In this document: positions 1-8,550 of the stretch, one piece after another
Layout: each line of letters opens with the position of its first letter
Position numbering within the stretch: the first letter of the stretch is position 1
Notes under the pieces: model-generated
What the model was told of the DNA's origin: nothing
The model's database searches: none
What the model saw: only the letters and a program-made list of their open reading frames with translations
Program-made: the position numbers and the translations under genes
From: Desulfovibrio sp. An276
GTDB lineage: Bacteria; Desulfobacterota; Desulfovibrionia; Desulfovibrionales; Desulfovibrionaceae
DNA: 64,000 nt
Assembly (NCBI RefSeq): GCF_002159665.1
Contig: NZ_NFJC01000001.1
Span: forward strand, 372,001 to 436,000
Reading direction: 5' to 3'

Positions 1-455
1 TCCACGACCACCTTCACCTCGTTGGGATCCTCGAATTCCTCCACTGTTGCCATGTCTGCCATGAGATTCACCACATTGATGGACGCATCCTTGAGCATGG
101 GTTCCACTGCGTCGTCGATCATCTGCGGCTGCACCATGGGCTCGTCGCCCTGCACCATAACCACGATATCAATCTTCTTGCCAGTCTCTTCCTCGATTTT
201 CAAAAGAGCTTCGGCTGTCCTTGTGGAACAGCGGGTATGGGTGTCGCTTGTCATGATGCATTTGAGGCCGACCTTCTTGCAGTAGTCCGCAATAATGTCG
301 TCGCAGGTGGCCACATAGGTTTCGGACAGAATCTTGCTCTTGGCAGTTCTGAAGGCAACATGGCCCACCATGGGGACACCATGGATAAGGGCAAGGGGTT
401 TGCCGGGATAACGGCTTGAGCCCATGCGGGCGGGAATGATGGCTACGATATTCAT
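1..455 (-). CDS. CMP-sugar synthetase (KdsB/acylneuraminate cytidylyltransferase family), partial
   Basis: The 3' end of this gene runs off the left edge, leaving about 151 N-terminal residues. The start ATG is at 455-453, after AAGGA. The N-terminus carries the nucleotidyltransferase signature IPARMGSSRYPGKPL at about residues 7-21, and VQGDEP lies near residue 120, as in enzymes that activate KDO or sialic acids with CTP. The usual HxSGTDR motif of KDO synthetases is replaced by HTRCSTR, so the substrate may be a different 2-keto-3-deoxy sugar. The gene follows an epimerase and an aldolase on the same strand, which fits synthesis of a surface-glycan precursor in the cytoplasm. The family is clear; the substrate is not. 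Confidence 0.85.
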   Translation of the reverse strand, partial: MNIVAIIPARMGSSRYPGKPLALIHGVPMVGHVAFRTAKSKILSETYVATCDDIIADYCKKVGLKCIMTSDTHTRCSTRTAEALLKIEEETGKKIDIVVMVQGDEPMVQPQMIDDAVEPMLKDASINVVNLMADMATVEEFEDPNEVKVVV

Positions 456-524
456 AGAGTTCCTTCGGCGCAGTCCCGTGCCTGGGACTAAAAAAAGGCG
501 CCGCCTCCTTTGTTTTTTTGTTTT
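453..524 (-). promoter_or_regulatory. Shared 5' leader element, copy 1 (cytidylyltransferase gene)
   Basis: Read in the gene direction, an A-rich stretch is followed by AAAGGAGGCGGCGCC, an inner hairpin (GTCCC/GGGAC), then GCGCCGAAGGA and the ATG. CGGCGC and GCGCCG can pair to enclose the inner hairpin. GGAGG lies 53 nt before the ATG. The same arrangement precedes the genes starting at 8396 (minus) and 17606 (plus). Confidence 0.55.
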
Positions 525-525
525 T

Positions 526-543
526 GGGGGCTTGGCAGCCCCC
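526..543. other. Short perfect hairpin between epimerase and cytidylyltransferase genes
   Basis: GGGGGCT and AGCCCCC pair (7 bp) around a TGGC loop. The T-rich flank lies on the plus-strand reading and only A-rich sequence follows in the direction of the genes, so it is not a good terminator for them. It could be an mRNA-processing or stability hairpin. Confidence 0.4.
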
Positions 544-588
544 TGTCTTTTCCTGAAATCCCCGGACTCTTGCAGCCCGAAATGAGCG

Positions 589-1503
589 CTAATCGTCTGT
601 GGGAACCAGATAGCCGCCCTCGCTCGTGAGCTCCGGGTGCATGTCCCTGTGTTCCGCTTCCATGACGCGCAGTATGCCCTGGCCGAGATCCACTGTCAGC
701 GGGGGCACCAGCTTGCGGCCAACCTTGGGCATGAAGCTGTAGGGCGTGATCTGATAGTGACCGCTGTTGGGATCGTTCTGGTAGCGGATCTCTATGTCCT
801 TGCCCAGCATTTCGCCTATCATCTTGAAGAGATCGCCGACGCGCATGGGCTGATTGCCGGTCACAATGATGTTCTGGTTGGCAAAGCTTTCGTCCAGGAC
901 TTCCAGTGTTGCCGTTGCCGCATCGTCCACATGCACATATTCGCGCAGGGCCGTGGGCGCTCCGTAGTAGGTAATGGTTCCGCTTGTCATGGCCTCGTGC
1001 ACAAAGCGGTGTATGGCGTTTCTGTTGTCTGCCCTGGGCCCATAGAGCGAGCCGTAGCGCAGGATGGTGTAGGGCAGATTGTGCATGGCCTGATAGTTTT
1101 CAATGTAGATTTCGCAGGCCTGCTTGCTGCAACGGTAGAAACCGCCGGACTTGCCGTACACATAGAGCGAGCTTGCAAAGATGTAGCGCTTGATCCCGTA
1201 CTTTCTGCAGGCCTCGAGAGCCATGACATTGCCCACCACGTTGAGCCTTGCCGTATCCACGGGCCTTGAGTTGGCTTCGCCTATGTCGGCAATGCCAGCG
1301 TAGTTGCAGACTATGTCTGCCCCCTCGACAGCCTTGTCCAGGACTGCTTCGTCCAGGATGCTGCCTACAATCATTTTCTGATTGTCCTTGAGCCAGGGAG
1401 AGGGGTTCAGATCGACAATGGTCACCTCGTGACCTGCCTCGCTCAACTTGTCGCAAATATGCGATCCCAAAAAGCCGGAACCGCCAAATACCGTGATTTT
1501 CAC
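589..1503 (-). CDS. NAD-dependent epimerase/dehydratase (extended SDR)
   Basis: This is a sugar-nucleotide epimerase or dehydratase of the extended short-chain dehydrogenase family, acting in the cytoplasm. The N-terminal Rossmann motif GGSGFLGSH binds NAD. The catalytic set is visible as SSLYVYG and a YxxxK in FYRCSKQ. I chose the GTG at 1503-1501 because GGAGGG lies 7 nt upstream and the Rossmann strand begins right after it; a longer reading from 1542 would add residues unlike the family. Its start overlaps the stop of the aldolase gene (TAGTG), so the two are probably translationally coupled. The exact sugar substrate cannot be told from the sequence. Confidence 0.9.
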   Translation of the reverse strand: MKITVFGGSGFLGSHICDKLSEAGHEVTIVDLNPSPWLKDNQKMIVGSILDEAVLDKAVEGADIVCNYAGIADIGEANSRPVDTARLNVVGNVMALEACRKYGIKRYIFASSLYVYGKSGGFYRCSKQACEIYIENYQAMHNLPYTILRYGSLYGPRADNRNAIHRFVHEAMTSGTITYYGAPTALREYVHVDDAATATLEVLDESFANQNIIVTGNQPMRVGDLFKMIGEMLGKDIEIRYQNDPNSGHYQITPYSFMPKVGRKLVPPLTVDLGQGILRVMEAEHRDMHPELTSEGGYLVPTDD

Positions 1504-2294
1504 TAGTTTTCCCTCCGACCGGGACGCTCGGCGTACTTCCACAAAAAGACTGTGTCTATGCCGTAGGCAATAAAGCGCGCGCCGTTGGCAATTTCCCTTT
1601 CGAGCTGCGCGGGATCGGGCTGCACCACATGCAGGCCCATGCGGGCGTGACAGCGCTGGCAGATCTCGCCAATCCTTGCCATGCAGGCCTTGAAGTCGGG
1701 ATGATCAAACTGTCCCGTCAGCCCCATGGAGCCGGAAAGATCGTAGGGTCCCACCATGATGGCGTCAAGGCGAGGATGGGAAAGTATGCTTTCCAGATTT
1801 TCCACTGCGCGGATGTGCTCTATCTGGGCGCAAATGAAGATATCGCCGGCAATTTTTGCACGATAGCTGTCAAAGTCCTTGCCGAAGACATTGGCGCGGC
1901 AGTAGCCGACCCCGCGGTACTCGGAAGGCTTTTCTCCCTCCCAGTTGTCGAGGCCTGGGTAGATGGACCAGCCTATGGCCCTGTCCAGCTGTTCGCGGCT
2001 CTCGATCATGGGGAAGATAAGGCCCTGGGCCCCGGCCTCAAGGGCAGCCTTTATCTGCGTCCTGCTGGCTTCGGCCAGACGGGCAAAGGGCACGGCACCT
2101 CCGCATTCGATGGCACGGAAGATGTCCGGCAATATGGTCCTGCCGAAGGATCCGTGTTCCATGTCCACAGCCACCCAGTCGTATCCTGCCCTGGCCATGA
2201 GTTCTGCCACATCCGCGTTGGGAATCTGCAGCCATGTGCCGACGGTTGCCTCGTCTCTTGCGAGAAGGGCCCGTATTTCACTGACACTTTTCAT
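1503..2294 (-). CDS. HpcH/HpaI family aldolase
   Basis: This is a class II metal-dependent aldolase of the HpcH/HpaI (2-keto-3-deoxy acid) family, which reversibly joins pyruvate to an aldehyde. Visible motifs are GTWLQIPNADVAELMARAG near the N-terminus, DMEHG, FPMIES and GPYDLSGSMG. I use the ATG at 2294, preceded by GAGGCG, which gives a family-typical length of about 263 residues; an upstream TTG would add 23 unlikely residues. It sits directly before the epimerase and cytidylyltransferase. I infer that it may form a keto-deoxy sugar acid that is then activated with CTP, although catabolic members of the family look similar. Confidence 0.88.
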   Translation of the reverse strand: MKSVSEIRALLARDEATVGTWLQIPNADVAELMARAGYDWVAVDMEHGSFGRTILPDIFRAIECGGAVPFARLAEASRTQIKAALEAGAQGLIFPMIESREQLDRAIGWSIYPGLDNWEGEKPSEYRGVGYCRANVFGKDFDSYRAKIAGDIFICAQIEHIRAVENLESILSHPRLDAIMVGPYDLSGSMGLTGQFDHPDFKACMARIGEICQRCHARMGLHVVQPDPAQLEREIANGARFIAYGIDTVFLWKYAERPGRREN

Positions 2295-2375
2295 GTAACG
2301 CCTCAATTGCTGTAAAAAAAGGCCTCCACAAGATTCGCCGTGCGAATCCTGACATGGGACCAATGGTTGGAGAAA

Positions 2376-3086
2376 TCAGTTCTGCTTCCTCTTGTCAAAA
2401 GACGCGGCTGCCTTCAGGTAGTCTTCCTCTGTTGGCTCTGCCTTCTTCTCCCCCTTGCCAAATTTTGCCTTCACTATCCCGATGAGAACCGGCATGATGG
2501 AAACAAGGATTATGCCATAGACAATAAGGGAAAAGTGCTTTTGCACGAATTCGAGATTGCCGAGGAAGTAGCCTGTGGACACCAGCAGTCCCACCCAGAG
2601 AACGCAGCCAGTGATGTTGTAGAAGAAAAAGGTGTGGGGATGCATGAGCGCAATACCTGCCACAAAGGGGGCAAAGGTACGCACTATGGGAACAAAGCGG
2701 GCTATGACAATGGCCTTTCCACCGTGATGCACATAGAAGGCGTGTGCTTCAAGCAGATACTTTCTTCGTATGAAGCGCGAATCGCGCTGGAAGATGGCCG
2801 GTCCCACATGGCGGCCGATGAAGTAGTTGGTCGCATCCCCCAGGCATCCTGCCAAGAGAAAGATGCCAAGGGCCTCCGGATAGCCCATGACGCCAGTACC
2901 TGCCAGTACGCCTGCTGCAAAGAGCAGGCTGTCGCCAGGCAGAAAGGGTGTTACCACAAGCCCTGTTTCGCAAAAGACAATGACAAAGAGGATGAGATAG
3001 ATCCATGTGCCATACTGGGTGACCAGCTCCAGAAGATGATCGTCCACATGCAGCACAAAATCGATAAAGAACTGTATGAATTCCAT
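2376..3086 (-). CDS. DedA family inner-membrane protein
   Basis: This is an integral membrane protein of the DedA/SNARE-associated family, whose bacterial members are linked to membrane homeostasis and lipid-carrier recycling. The typical start MEFIQFFIDF, the stretch ETGLVVTPFLPGDSLLF with its conserved PGD, and the later RFVPIVRTFAPFVAG are all present. Several hydrophobic helices follow the usual pattern. The C-terminal 30 residues are charged (KFGKGEKKAEPTEEDY). The chosen start at 3086 begins with the first family-like residue. It lies 81 bases upstream of the aldolase gene on the same strand and may be co-transcribed. Confidence 0.93.
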   Translation of the reverse strand: MEFIQFFIDFVLHVDDHLLELVTQYGTWIYLILFVIVFCETGLVVTPFLPGDSLLFAAGVLAGTGVMGYPEALGIFLLAGCLGDATNYFIGRHVGPAIFQRDSRFIRRKYLLEAHAFYVHHGGKAIVIARFVPIVRTFAPFVAGIALMHPHTFFFYNITGCVLWVGLLVSTGYFLGNLEFVQKHFSLIVYGIILVSIMPVLIGIVKAKFGKGEKKAEPTEEDYLKAAASFDKRKQN

Positions 3087-3244
3087 AAGTGAGATTTCTT
3101 TTCCTGTCTGATGTTGTCCCTGTTCCGATGCCGGGATCTGGGAAAAGGCGCATCCCATGTGTCCCAAACCGTGCTTCCGGCTCCGGGAACTGCCTTGTCA
3201 GCGCCCTTGTACCGTAGCTTTGCCTGTGGCACAATACACCATCT

Positions 3245-4429
3245 ATGCATCAAATAAACTTCTGCAACATATCTGGGCACTTGGCTGCAAACTTTGCACA
3301 GCGTGTGCGCCCTTTTCCTGCGCTTTTGTCAAGGCTGTCCTTCTGTCTTTTCGCGCTTGTTTTTTTGCTTTGGCAAAGCTGCGACACATCCTTGGCTGAA
3401 GTCCGCAATGTGGGCTTTTACAATATGGGCATTTCCCTGCCCGAACGCGAGCTCAATCTGGACATCAATGTCTGGTATCCCACGGACTCGCGCAGAAGGC
3501 GGCCCTACAAGTTGCAGTCCTGGAGCTTCAGGGCTGCGGGAAAGACTGCCGTTTCCCCTGGCTCATGGCCTCTGATCCTGCTTTCCCACCCCTCCTCGGG
3601 CAATCGCCTGACACACCACAATACGGCCTCCGATCTTGCAGCCAGGGGCTTTATCGTGGCTGTGATGACGCATCCTTTCGACAATCTGGACAGTATGCCC
3701 GATCTCTATTCCTGGGATCTCTTTGTGCACAGGGCCCGCGATCTCAGGCTGCTTTTGGACATCATCCTGAACCATGAACACTTTGCCCAAAGCATAGACA
3801 GGGAAAGAATAGGCGTGCTCGGCTTCGGGGCTGGCGGTGCCGCAGCCCTTCTTGTGGGCGGAGCCCTGCCAGACTGCACCCTGTGGGATACCTTCTGCAC
3901 TGGCAGCGATCTGCGCAATCCCTACTGCAACTCGTGGGCAAAAAACCGCATTGACAAAAACATCTGCCCTGCCCTTCCCCTGAAACACAGCCTTGCCGAT
4001 GTGCGCGTCAAGGCCTGCGCACTGGTAGAGCCAGGTTTTTCCATGCTTTTTTCGCACGATGCTCTTGCCTGGTTCTATCCTCCTGTCCTCCTTGTCAGGG
4101 GTGGAGTACAAAGGGATCAGGCCCTGATGCGCGAAAGCGAGCTTTTTACAACCCGCTTTGGGCGCAGGATAGAAAAGGTCACCCTGCCCCGCGCAGACGA
4201 GGAATCCTTCATGGCGCCCTGCCCGGAGAGACTTTTGCAGGAATTGCCCGAACTTTGCTACAGCGTGGACGACAAGCTGAGAGAAGAGATACATGAGAGG
4301 CTTGTCAGCACTCTCGCGGACTTCTTTACCCGCACCCTTGCCACAGGCTCTCCGAGGGCAATACCTGCCCCACCAGTCTTCGAACCAGTTGGCCCCATGC
4401 TTCCCGAAAGAAAAGGCTTGGCCAAATAG
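3245..4429 (+). CDS. Alpha/beta-hydrolase fold protein lacking the catalytic triad
   Basis: This resembles dienelactone hydrolase/PAF-acetylhydrolase-like secreted proteins. The hydrophobic segment around residues 31-51 ending SLA is a likely signal peptide. LLSHPSSGNR and LAARGFIVAVMTHP match the oxyanion region of the fold. The nucleophile elbow that should read GxSxG is GFGAGG (about 193-198), so glycine replaces serine, and the C-terminal region reads ADEESFMAPC where relatives carry a catalytic histidine. It is probably an inactive or binding version of the enzyme. No clear Shine-Dalgarno site marks the start; a TTG at 3326 would give a tidier signal peptide. The gene stands alone. Confidence 0.7.
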   Translation: MHQINFCNISGHLAANFAQRVRPFPALLSRLSFCLFALVFLLWQSCDTSLAEVRNVGFYNMGISLPERELNLDINVWYPTDSRRRRPYKLQSWSFRAAGKTAVSPGSWPLILLSHPSSGNRLTHHNTASDLAARGFIVAVMTHPFDNLDSMPDLYSWDLFVHRARDLRLLLDIILNHEHFAQSIDRERIGVLGFGAGGAAALLVGGALPDCTLWDTFCTGSDLRNPYCNSWAKNRIDKNICPALPLKHSLADVRVKACALVEPGFSMLFSHDALAWFYPPVLLVRGGVQRDQALMRESELFTTRFGRRIEKVTLPRADEESFMAPCPERLLQELPELCYSVDDKLREEIHERLVSTLADFFTRTLATGSPRAIPAPPVFEPVGPMLPERKGLAK

Positions 4430-4568
4430 CAGGGCAGGATAATCGTCCGGGATCTTCTTTGCAGGAACAAGAACCGGGACGCTCCCTCTGCCACTTTCAG
4501 GCAAGAATGTGCCAGCATACTGTGTAGAAAATACGCGCCTTTCGCATACATTGGCTCTGTTTGATGCA

Positions 4569-4592
4569 AGGCCCCTCAGGGTATCCGGGGCC
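4569..4592 (+). promoter_or_regulatory. Hairpin in the leader of the alcohol dehydrogenase gene
   Basis: GGCCCC and GGGGCC form a 6-bp stem in the untranslated leader, ending about 24 bases before the ATG. No T-run follows, so this is not a terminator. A role in mRNA stability or translation is only a guess. Confidence 0.3.
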
Positions 4593-4615
4593 ACTTCAGG
4601 ACAAGGAGAATAGCC

Positions 4616-5665
4616 ATGACATCAGAGACAATGAAGGCTGCAGTGCTCGTTGGGCCGCAAAAGATAGAAATACGCGAGGTCCCCGTGCCGGCTGTTACGC
4701 CAGGCACGATGAAGATTCGCGTCAGCTCCTGCGGCGTCTGCGGAAGCGACATTCACATGTGGAAGCAGGGCAAGGGCTGGAATCCCAATCCTGACCCGGA
4801 CTTTCACATGGGACACGAATTTTGCGGCGTAGTCGTTGATCCGGGTGACAGCATTTTTGCCATTGGCGACAGAGTGACCTTCTGGGCCAATCTCTATTAC
4901 GGGACCTGCGACATGTGCCGCATAGGCAAGGAACATCTGTGCCGCAATGTCCACGGGACAAACTACATAGGCTTTGTCTGCAACGGCGCCTACGCAGAAT
5001 ACTTTGTCGGCAGATCAAGAAATGCCTACAGGCTTCCGGACAGCGTTTCCGATGTGGCAGCAGGCCTCATCGATCCCCTGATGGTCGCCTACCATGCGGT
5101 GAAGCAGTCCAGCCTGAAGCTGCACGACAAGGTCCTTGTGGTTGGCAGCGGCATCATAGCCCAGCTCATCGGCGGCCTTGCCAAAAAGGCAGGCGCATCC
5201 CTGCTCGCCATGTCCAAAATTGACGAAAGGCAGACCGGCAAGGCCCGCGAGATTGGCGATTTCAATCTCTATTTCGACGGCAATGCCCCGGATCGAGCCC
5301 AAAGGATGCAGGAGGCCTCCAACGGGGGCTTCGACGTGGTCTTCGAAGCCGTTGGCGCTGAATCCTCTCTCGCAGCCTGCCTCGATGGCGTAAAGCCCGG
5401 TGGTGAAATCGTGGCCATTGGCAATTCCATGACGCCTGCCATTCCCTTCGAGCTCAACCGCCTTGTTCTCAACGAAATCCGTCTGACAGGCTCCGTGTCC
5501 TGCACCAGAAACGAATTCGAGGAGACCATCGATCTCATTGCCAAGGGCGTCATTGATCCCGCAAAATATGTCACAGACATTCTGCCTCTCGCCAAACTGC
5601 AGGAGGCCTTCGAGCGCCAGATCTCTCCCTCGGAACATGTCCTGAAGACCGTCATCAGACCTTAA
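4616..5665 (+). CDS. Zinc-dependent alcohol/polyol dehydrogenase (MDR family)
   Basis: This is a medium-chain NAD(P)-dependent dehydrogenase resembling threonine or sorbitol dehydrogenases. The catalytic zinc site is visible as CGVCGSDIH and GHEFCGVV. The structural-zinc lobe reads YYGTCDMCRIGKEHLC, so three of the four usual cysteines are present and tyrosine stands in the first position. The coenzyme fold follows near VLVVGSGIIAQL, whose GSGIIA departs from the common GxGxxG. The length (349 residues) is normal. An AAGGAG lies upstream of the ATG. It has no operon partner, so the substrate cannot be inferred. Confidence 0.9.
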   Translation: MTSETMKAAVLVGPQKIEIREVPVPAVTPGTMKIRVSSCGVCGSDIHMWKQGKGWNPNPDPDFHMGHEFCGVVVDPGDSIFAIGDRVTFWANLYYGTCDMCRIGKEHLCRNVHGTNYIGFVCNGAYAEYFVGRSRNAYRLPDSVSDVAAGLIDPLMVAYHAVKQSSLKLHDKVLVVGSGIIAQLIGGLAKKAGASLLAMSKIDERQTGKAREIGDFNLYFDGNAPDRAQRMQEASNGGFDVVFEAVGAESSLAACLDGVKPGGEIVAIGNSMTPAIPFELNRLVLNEIRLTGSVSCTRNEFEETIDLIAKGVIDPAKYVTDILPLAKLQEAFERQISPSEHVLKTVIRP

Positions 5666-6001
5666 CTGTGCGGTCACAATCCTGAAGAGGAAGCGAGCCA
5701 GATTGTCCCTGTCCTGACTTTCTTGGCTTCTGTTTGCCGGGACAGGAAACATACACTTCCTGCCAACCCGGCAGACATATGCTCTCCAAGGGAAATTGCC
5801 CTGCAGCAATCCGGCCTGTATCAGCCCTGCTTGCGGAAAAATCTCCTTTCTTGACAGCCGGGGAAAAGACACTATAGATGCAAATTGTAGCCTGTATTTG
5901 AGAACTGCTCCGCCACAACCAAGGGCATTTTCCCAACAGGAACAAGTATCTTCCAGATTTGTCGCACATCCTTTTGGGTGCATTTTTTCTTGGTGCATTT
6001 T
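5666..6001. other. Intergenic region with one imperfect hairpin
   Basis: No coding signal is convincing here. GCCGGG at 5736-5741 pairs with CCCGGC at 5767-5772, with AGGAA/TTCCT inside, but no T-run follows. The last 35 bases contain two copies of a short TTGGTGCATTTT-like sequence just before the next gene. Confidence 0.4.
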
Positions 6002-6628
6002 ATGTCGTGTGATCCAGGCGTCCTGCCCCCTGAGGGCACCCAGAAATCCGACTCGCGCAACTTTTTTCTTTCTCTCGGGCTTTCGGCGCTCTTTCTTGTT
6101 CTGTGCCTTGCCCTGACCATGCATTCCGTGGTCCAGAGTCATTCATCGTCCTTTCGCATGACCGAACCCGGCTGGATTTCCATGCCTGCCGGAGCCCGCT
6201 CGGCCTACCTTGGCATTCACGGCGGGACAGTTCCGGTGAGCCTTCTTGCCACAAGCACAGGCAACAGTCTCATCAGCTTTGTCGGCCAGACAGGCAACGA
6301 TTTTCTGGCTCTCCTGCGCAAGGCAGAGCTTCGTCTGCCCTCCTTCTTCAACAACAGCACACAGACAAGAGTCAGTGATCTTTTGAGCAATGCCGAACAT
6401 CTGGGAGCATTGCAGCTTTCTGCAGGATCCTCGCAGTCGAGCCTGCCTGTCATCTCCCTTTCCTACGACAGTGTCTTTTCCCTGGCTGCCAAGCCCGAAA
6501 TGGTGCAGCCCTTTGGTTTTTCGGAAAACCCGCTGCGCATCGAGGGGCACGTGAGCCTGCCGGACCAGCAGGTCCAGCAGCCACGCTACCATCTTCTGGT
6601 CGAACCAGAGCACCTGAACCCGCGCTAG
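6002..6628 (+). CDS. Membrane-anchored protein of unknown function
   Basis: I do not recognise a family. About 20 residues from the start there is one strong hydrophobic segment (FFLSLGLSALFLVLCLALTM) after a charged stretch, so the protein is probably an inner-membrane anchor with a periplasmic domain of about 160 residues. That domain is rich in Ser, Leu and Gln with no cysteines or repeats. I use the ATG at 6002; a GTG at 5978 in frame is equally possible and neither has a clear ribosome-binding site. A strong terminator follows directly, which supports a real transcribed gene. Confidence 0.6.
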   Translation: MSCDPGVLPPEGTQKSDSRNFFLSLGLSALFLVLCLALTMHSVVQSHSSSFRMTEPGWISMPAGARSAYLGIHGGTVPVSLLATSTGNSLISFVGQTGNDFLALLRKAELRLPSFFNNSTQTRVSDLLSNAEHLGALQLSAGSSQSSLPVISLSYDSVFSLAAKPEMVQPFGFSENPLRIEGHVSLPDQQVQQPRYHLLVEPEHLNPR

Positions 6629-6647
6629 GTTTTGCGCACGCATCCAT

Positions 6648-6688
6648 ACAAAACAAGCCTCCCTGGAAACCGGGGAGGCTTGTTTTGT
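6648..6688. terminator. Bidirectional terminator between convergent genes
   Basis: A 16-bp perfect stem (ACAAAACAAGCCTCCC with its complement) has a short loop, with A/T-rich ends serving both directions. It lies between the unknown membrane protein gene and the convergent RNase J gene. Confidence 0.9.
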
Positions 6689-6725
6689 ATGCGCCTTATT
6701 CCTCATTTGGGCTGACGCCTTGCAC

Positions 6726-8396
6726 CTAAATCTCCGAAATGATGGCAACCACTATGGGATCGCGATCCAGCACGCGCCTGAAGAAATGGCGCAGCGTGCT
6801 TCGTATTCCCTCCTGCACGTCCTGAGGCGCGAGATTGGAAGCCCTCGCCCTTTCAAGCTCGTCCAGAATAAGACACTTGGCGTCATCCAGAACATATCGG
6901 AACTGATCGAAGACAACGCCCCTGGACACTATTTCCGGACCATAGAGAACGTATCCCGTCTCGCTGTCCGTCACGAGCACGACTATGACCATCCCCTCAT
7001 CGCCCATGATACGGCGCTCGTGCAAGACGGAAACGCCCACGTCGCCAACGCCCTTGCCGTCCACAAGCGTGTAGTCGACTGCGATGGGGGGAAGAAGCTC
7101 GACCCTGTCCCTTTCAAGGCTCAGGGGATGGCCATCCTCAAGAATGACCACCTTGTCCTCGGCGACACCGCATTCATGGGCCAGGCGCCCGTGTTTTATG
7201 AGATGGCGGTACTCCCCGTGCACAGGCACAAAGTATTCCGGTCTCGTGGCAAGGAGCATGTCCCTGAGCTCTTCCTTCTGGGCATGGCCAGAGGCGTGGA
7301 TTGCCCAGACGCTCTCGTAAAAGACTTCCGCGCCCTGCCTGTACATCTCGTCTATGAGGTGCGAGATGACCCTGGCATTGCCGGGAATGACCCTGGAGCT
7401 CATGAGCACAGTGTCCCCCTTGTGTATGTGGAGCTGTCTGTGACGGCCATAGGCCATGCGCGAGAGCGCACTCATGGGCTCGCCCTGGGCTCCGGTTACG
7501 ATGAGGACCACCTTCTCGTCCGGGAGATCGGGTATGCCGTTGTGGGCATTGTAAAAGGCCTCGGGCACATGGTTGATGCCCAGATCGCTGGACATTTCGA
7601 TATTGTTGGCAAGGCTGCGGCCGCTGATGACCACTGTTCTGTCGTATTTGACGGCAAGATCGAAGACTTCCTGTATACGCTGCAGATGGCTCGAGAACAG
7701 GGTGATGACAATGCGCCCCTTGGCCCTGGCAAAGACATTGTCCAGGGAATCCATGACCTCGCGTTCCGTGAGACTTCTCCCCTCCCGTTCAATATTGGTG
7801 GAATCCGACATGAGCAGACGGACTCCCTTTTCGCCGGCAAAGGCACTGAAAAGCTCAAGATCCGTTCCCGCACCGGAAAGGGGGTGCGGATCGACCTTGA
7901 AGTCGCCTGTGTGCAGGATCTTGCCTACAGGGGTCTCGACCCCCAGAGCGAAACCCTGGGGGATGGAATGACAGACAGGCAGAAAATGGAAGCGCATGTC
8001 CCCCAGCTGTACAGGCTTGTCCGGCCCGACAGTCTGCAGATTGACAAGATCCAGAATGCCTCTTTCCTCCAGCTTGTGGCTGACAAGGGCCAGGGTAAGA
8101 GGCGAGCCGTACAATGTCACGCCCCGAAGCTCGGGGACAATCCAGGGCAGGGCTCCTATGTGATCCTCGTGTCCGTGGGTCAGGACTATGCCGAGAATAC
8201 TGTTCTTGACGGATTTGACCACGCCAAAGTGGGGAATGAGCACATCTATGCCGAGATGCTCGTCGCTGGGAAACATGAGGCCGCAGTCCACCATGACCAC
8301 GCCCCTTGCGGTCTCCCAGAGCTGGCAATTGAGGCCAATCTCTCCGAGACCGCCCAGCGGGGTTATGACAAGCTTCTCGTCTGTCTGTACTGTCAT
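6726..8396 (-). CDS. rnj: Ribonuclease J
   Basis: This is a metallo-beta-lactamase/beta-CASP ribonuclease with 5'-3' exo- and endonuclease activity in mRNA decay and rRNA maturation. The HxHxDH metal motif is seen as THGHEDHIGALPW near residue 78, preceded by TPLGGLGEIGLN. The beta-CASP region (MSDSTN, then SSHLQRIQ) and the later HASGHA and PVHGEYRHL motifs are intact. The length (556 residues) is typical. The ATG at 8396 is preceded by a TTG; neither has a strong ribosome-binding site, but the leader carries the element described separately. Confidence 0.95.
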   Translation of the reverse strand: MTVQTDEKLVITPLGGLGEIGLNCQLWETARGVVMVDCGLMFPSDEHLGIDVLIPHFGVVKSVKNSILGIVLTHGHEDHIGALPWIVPELRGVTLYGSPLTLALVSHKLEERGILDLVNLQTVGPDKPVQLGDMRFHFLPVCHSIPQGFALGVETPVGKILHTGDFKVDPHPLSGAGTDLELFSAFAGEKGVRLLMSDSTNIEREGRSLTEREVMDSLDNVFARAKGRIVITLFSSHLQRIQEVFDLAVKYDRTVVISGRSLANNIEMSSDLGINHVPEAFYNAHNGIPDLPDEKVVLIVTGAQGEPMSALSRMAYGRHRQLHIHKGDTVLMSSRVIPGNARVISHLIDEMYRQGAEVFYESVWAIHASGHAQKEELRDMLLATRPEYFVPVHGEYRHLIKHGRLAHECGVAEDKVVILEDGHPLSLERDRVELLPPIAVDYTLVDGKGVGDVGVSVLHERRIMGDEGMVIVVLVTDSETGYVLYGPEIVSRGVVFDQFRYVLDDAKCLILDELERARASNLAPQDVQEGIRSTLRHFFRRVLDRDPIVVAIISEI

Positions 8397-8473
8397 CAAC
8401 GTTCAGCGCAAGGCCCCTGCCCTCGTGTCAGGGATAACGCGCCGCCTCCTTATGTGAATTTTTTTGTTTTTTG
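8394..8473 (-). promoter_or_regulatory. Shared 5' leader element, copy 2 (rnj)
   Basis: In the gene direction, a tract of A and C precedes ATAAGGAGGCGGCGCG, then an inner hairpin (CCCTG/CAGGG) and GCGCTGAA before the ATG. CGGCGC can pair with GCGCTG using one G-U pair. GGAGG lies 53 nt before the ATG, the same distance as in copy 1. Because RNase J acts on RNA ends, autoregulation at this leader is conceivable. Confidence 0.55.
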
Positions 8474-8550
8474 TCCTGTGGGCCGCATCATTGGGAAAGC
8501 CCGGGCCTTTTGCAGGGCATTGCTTCTGATCATGCCGGCAAATGCAGGCT

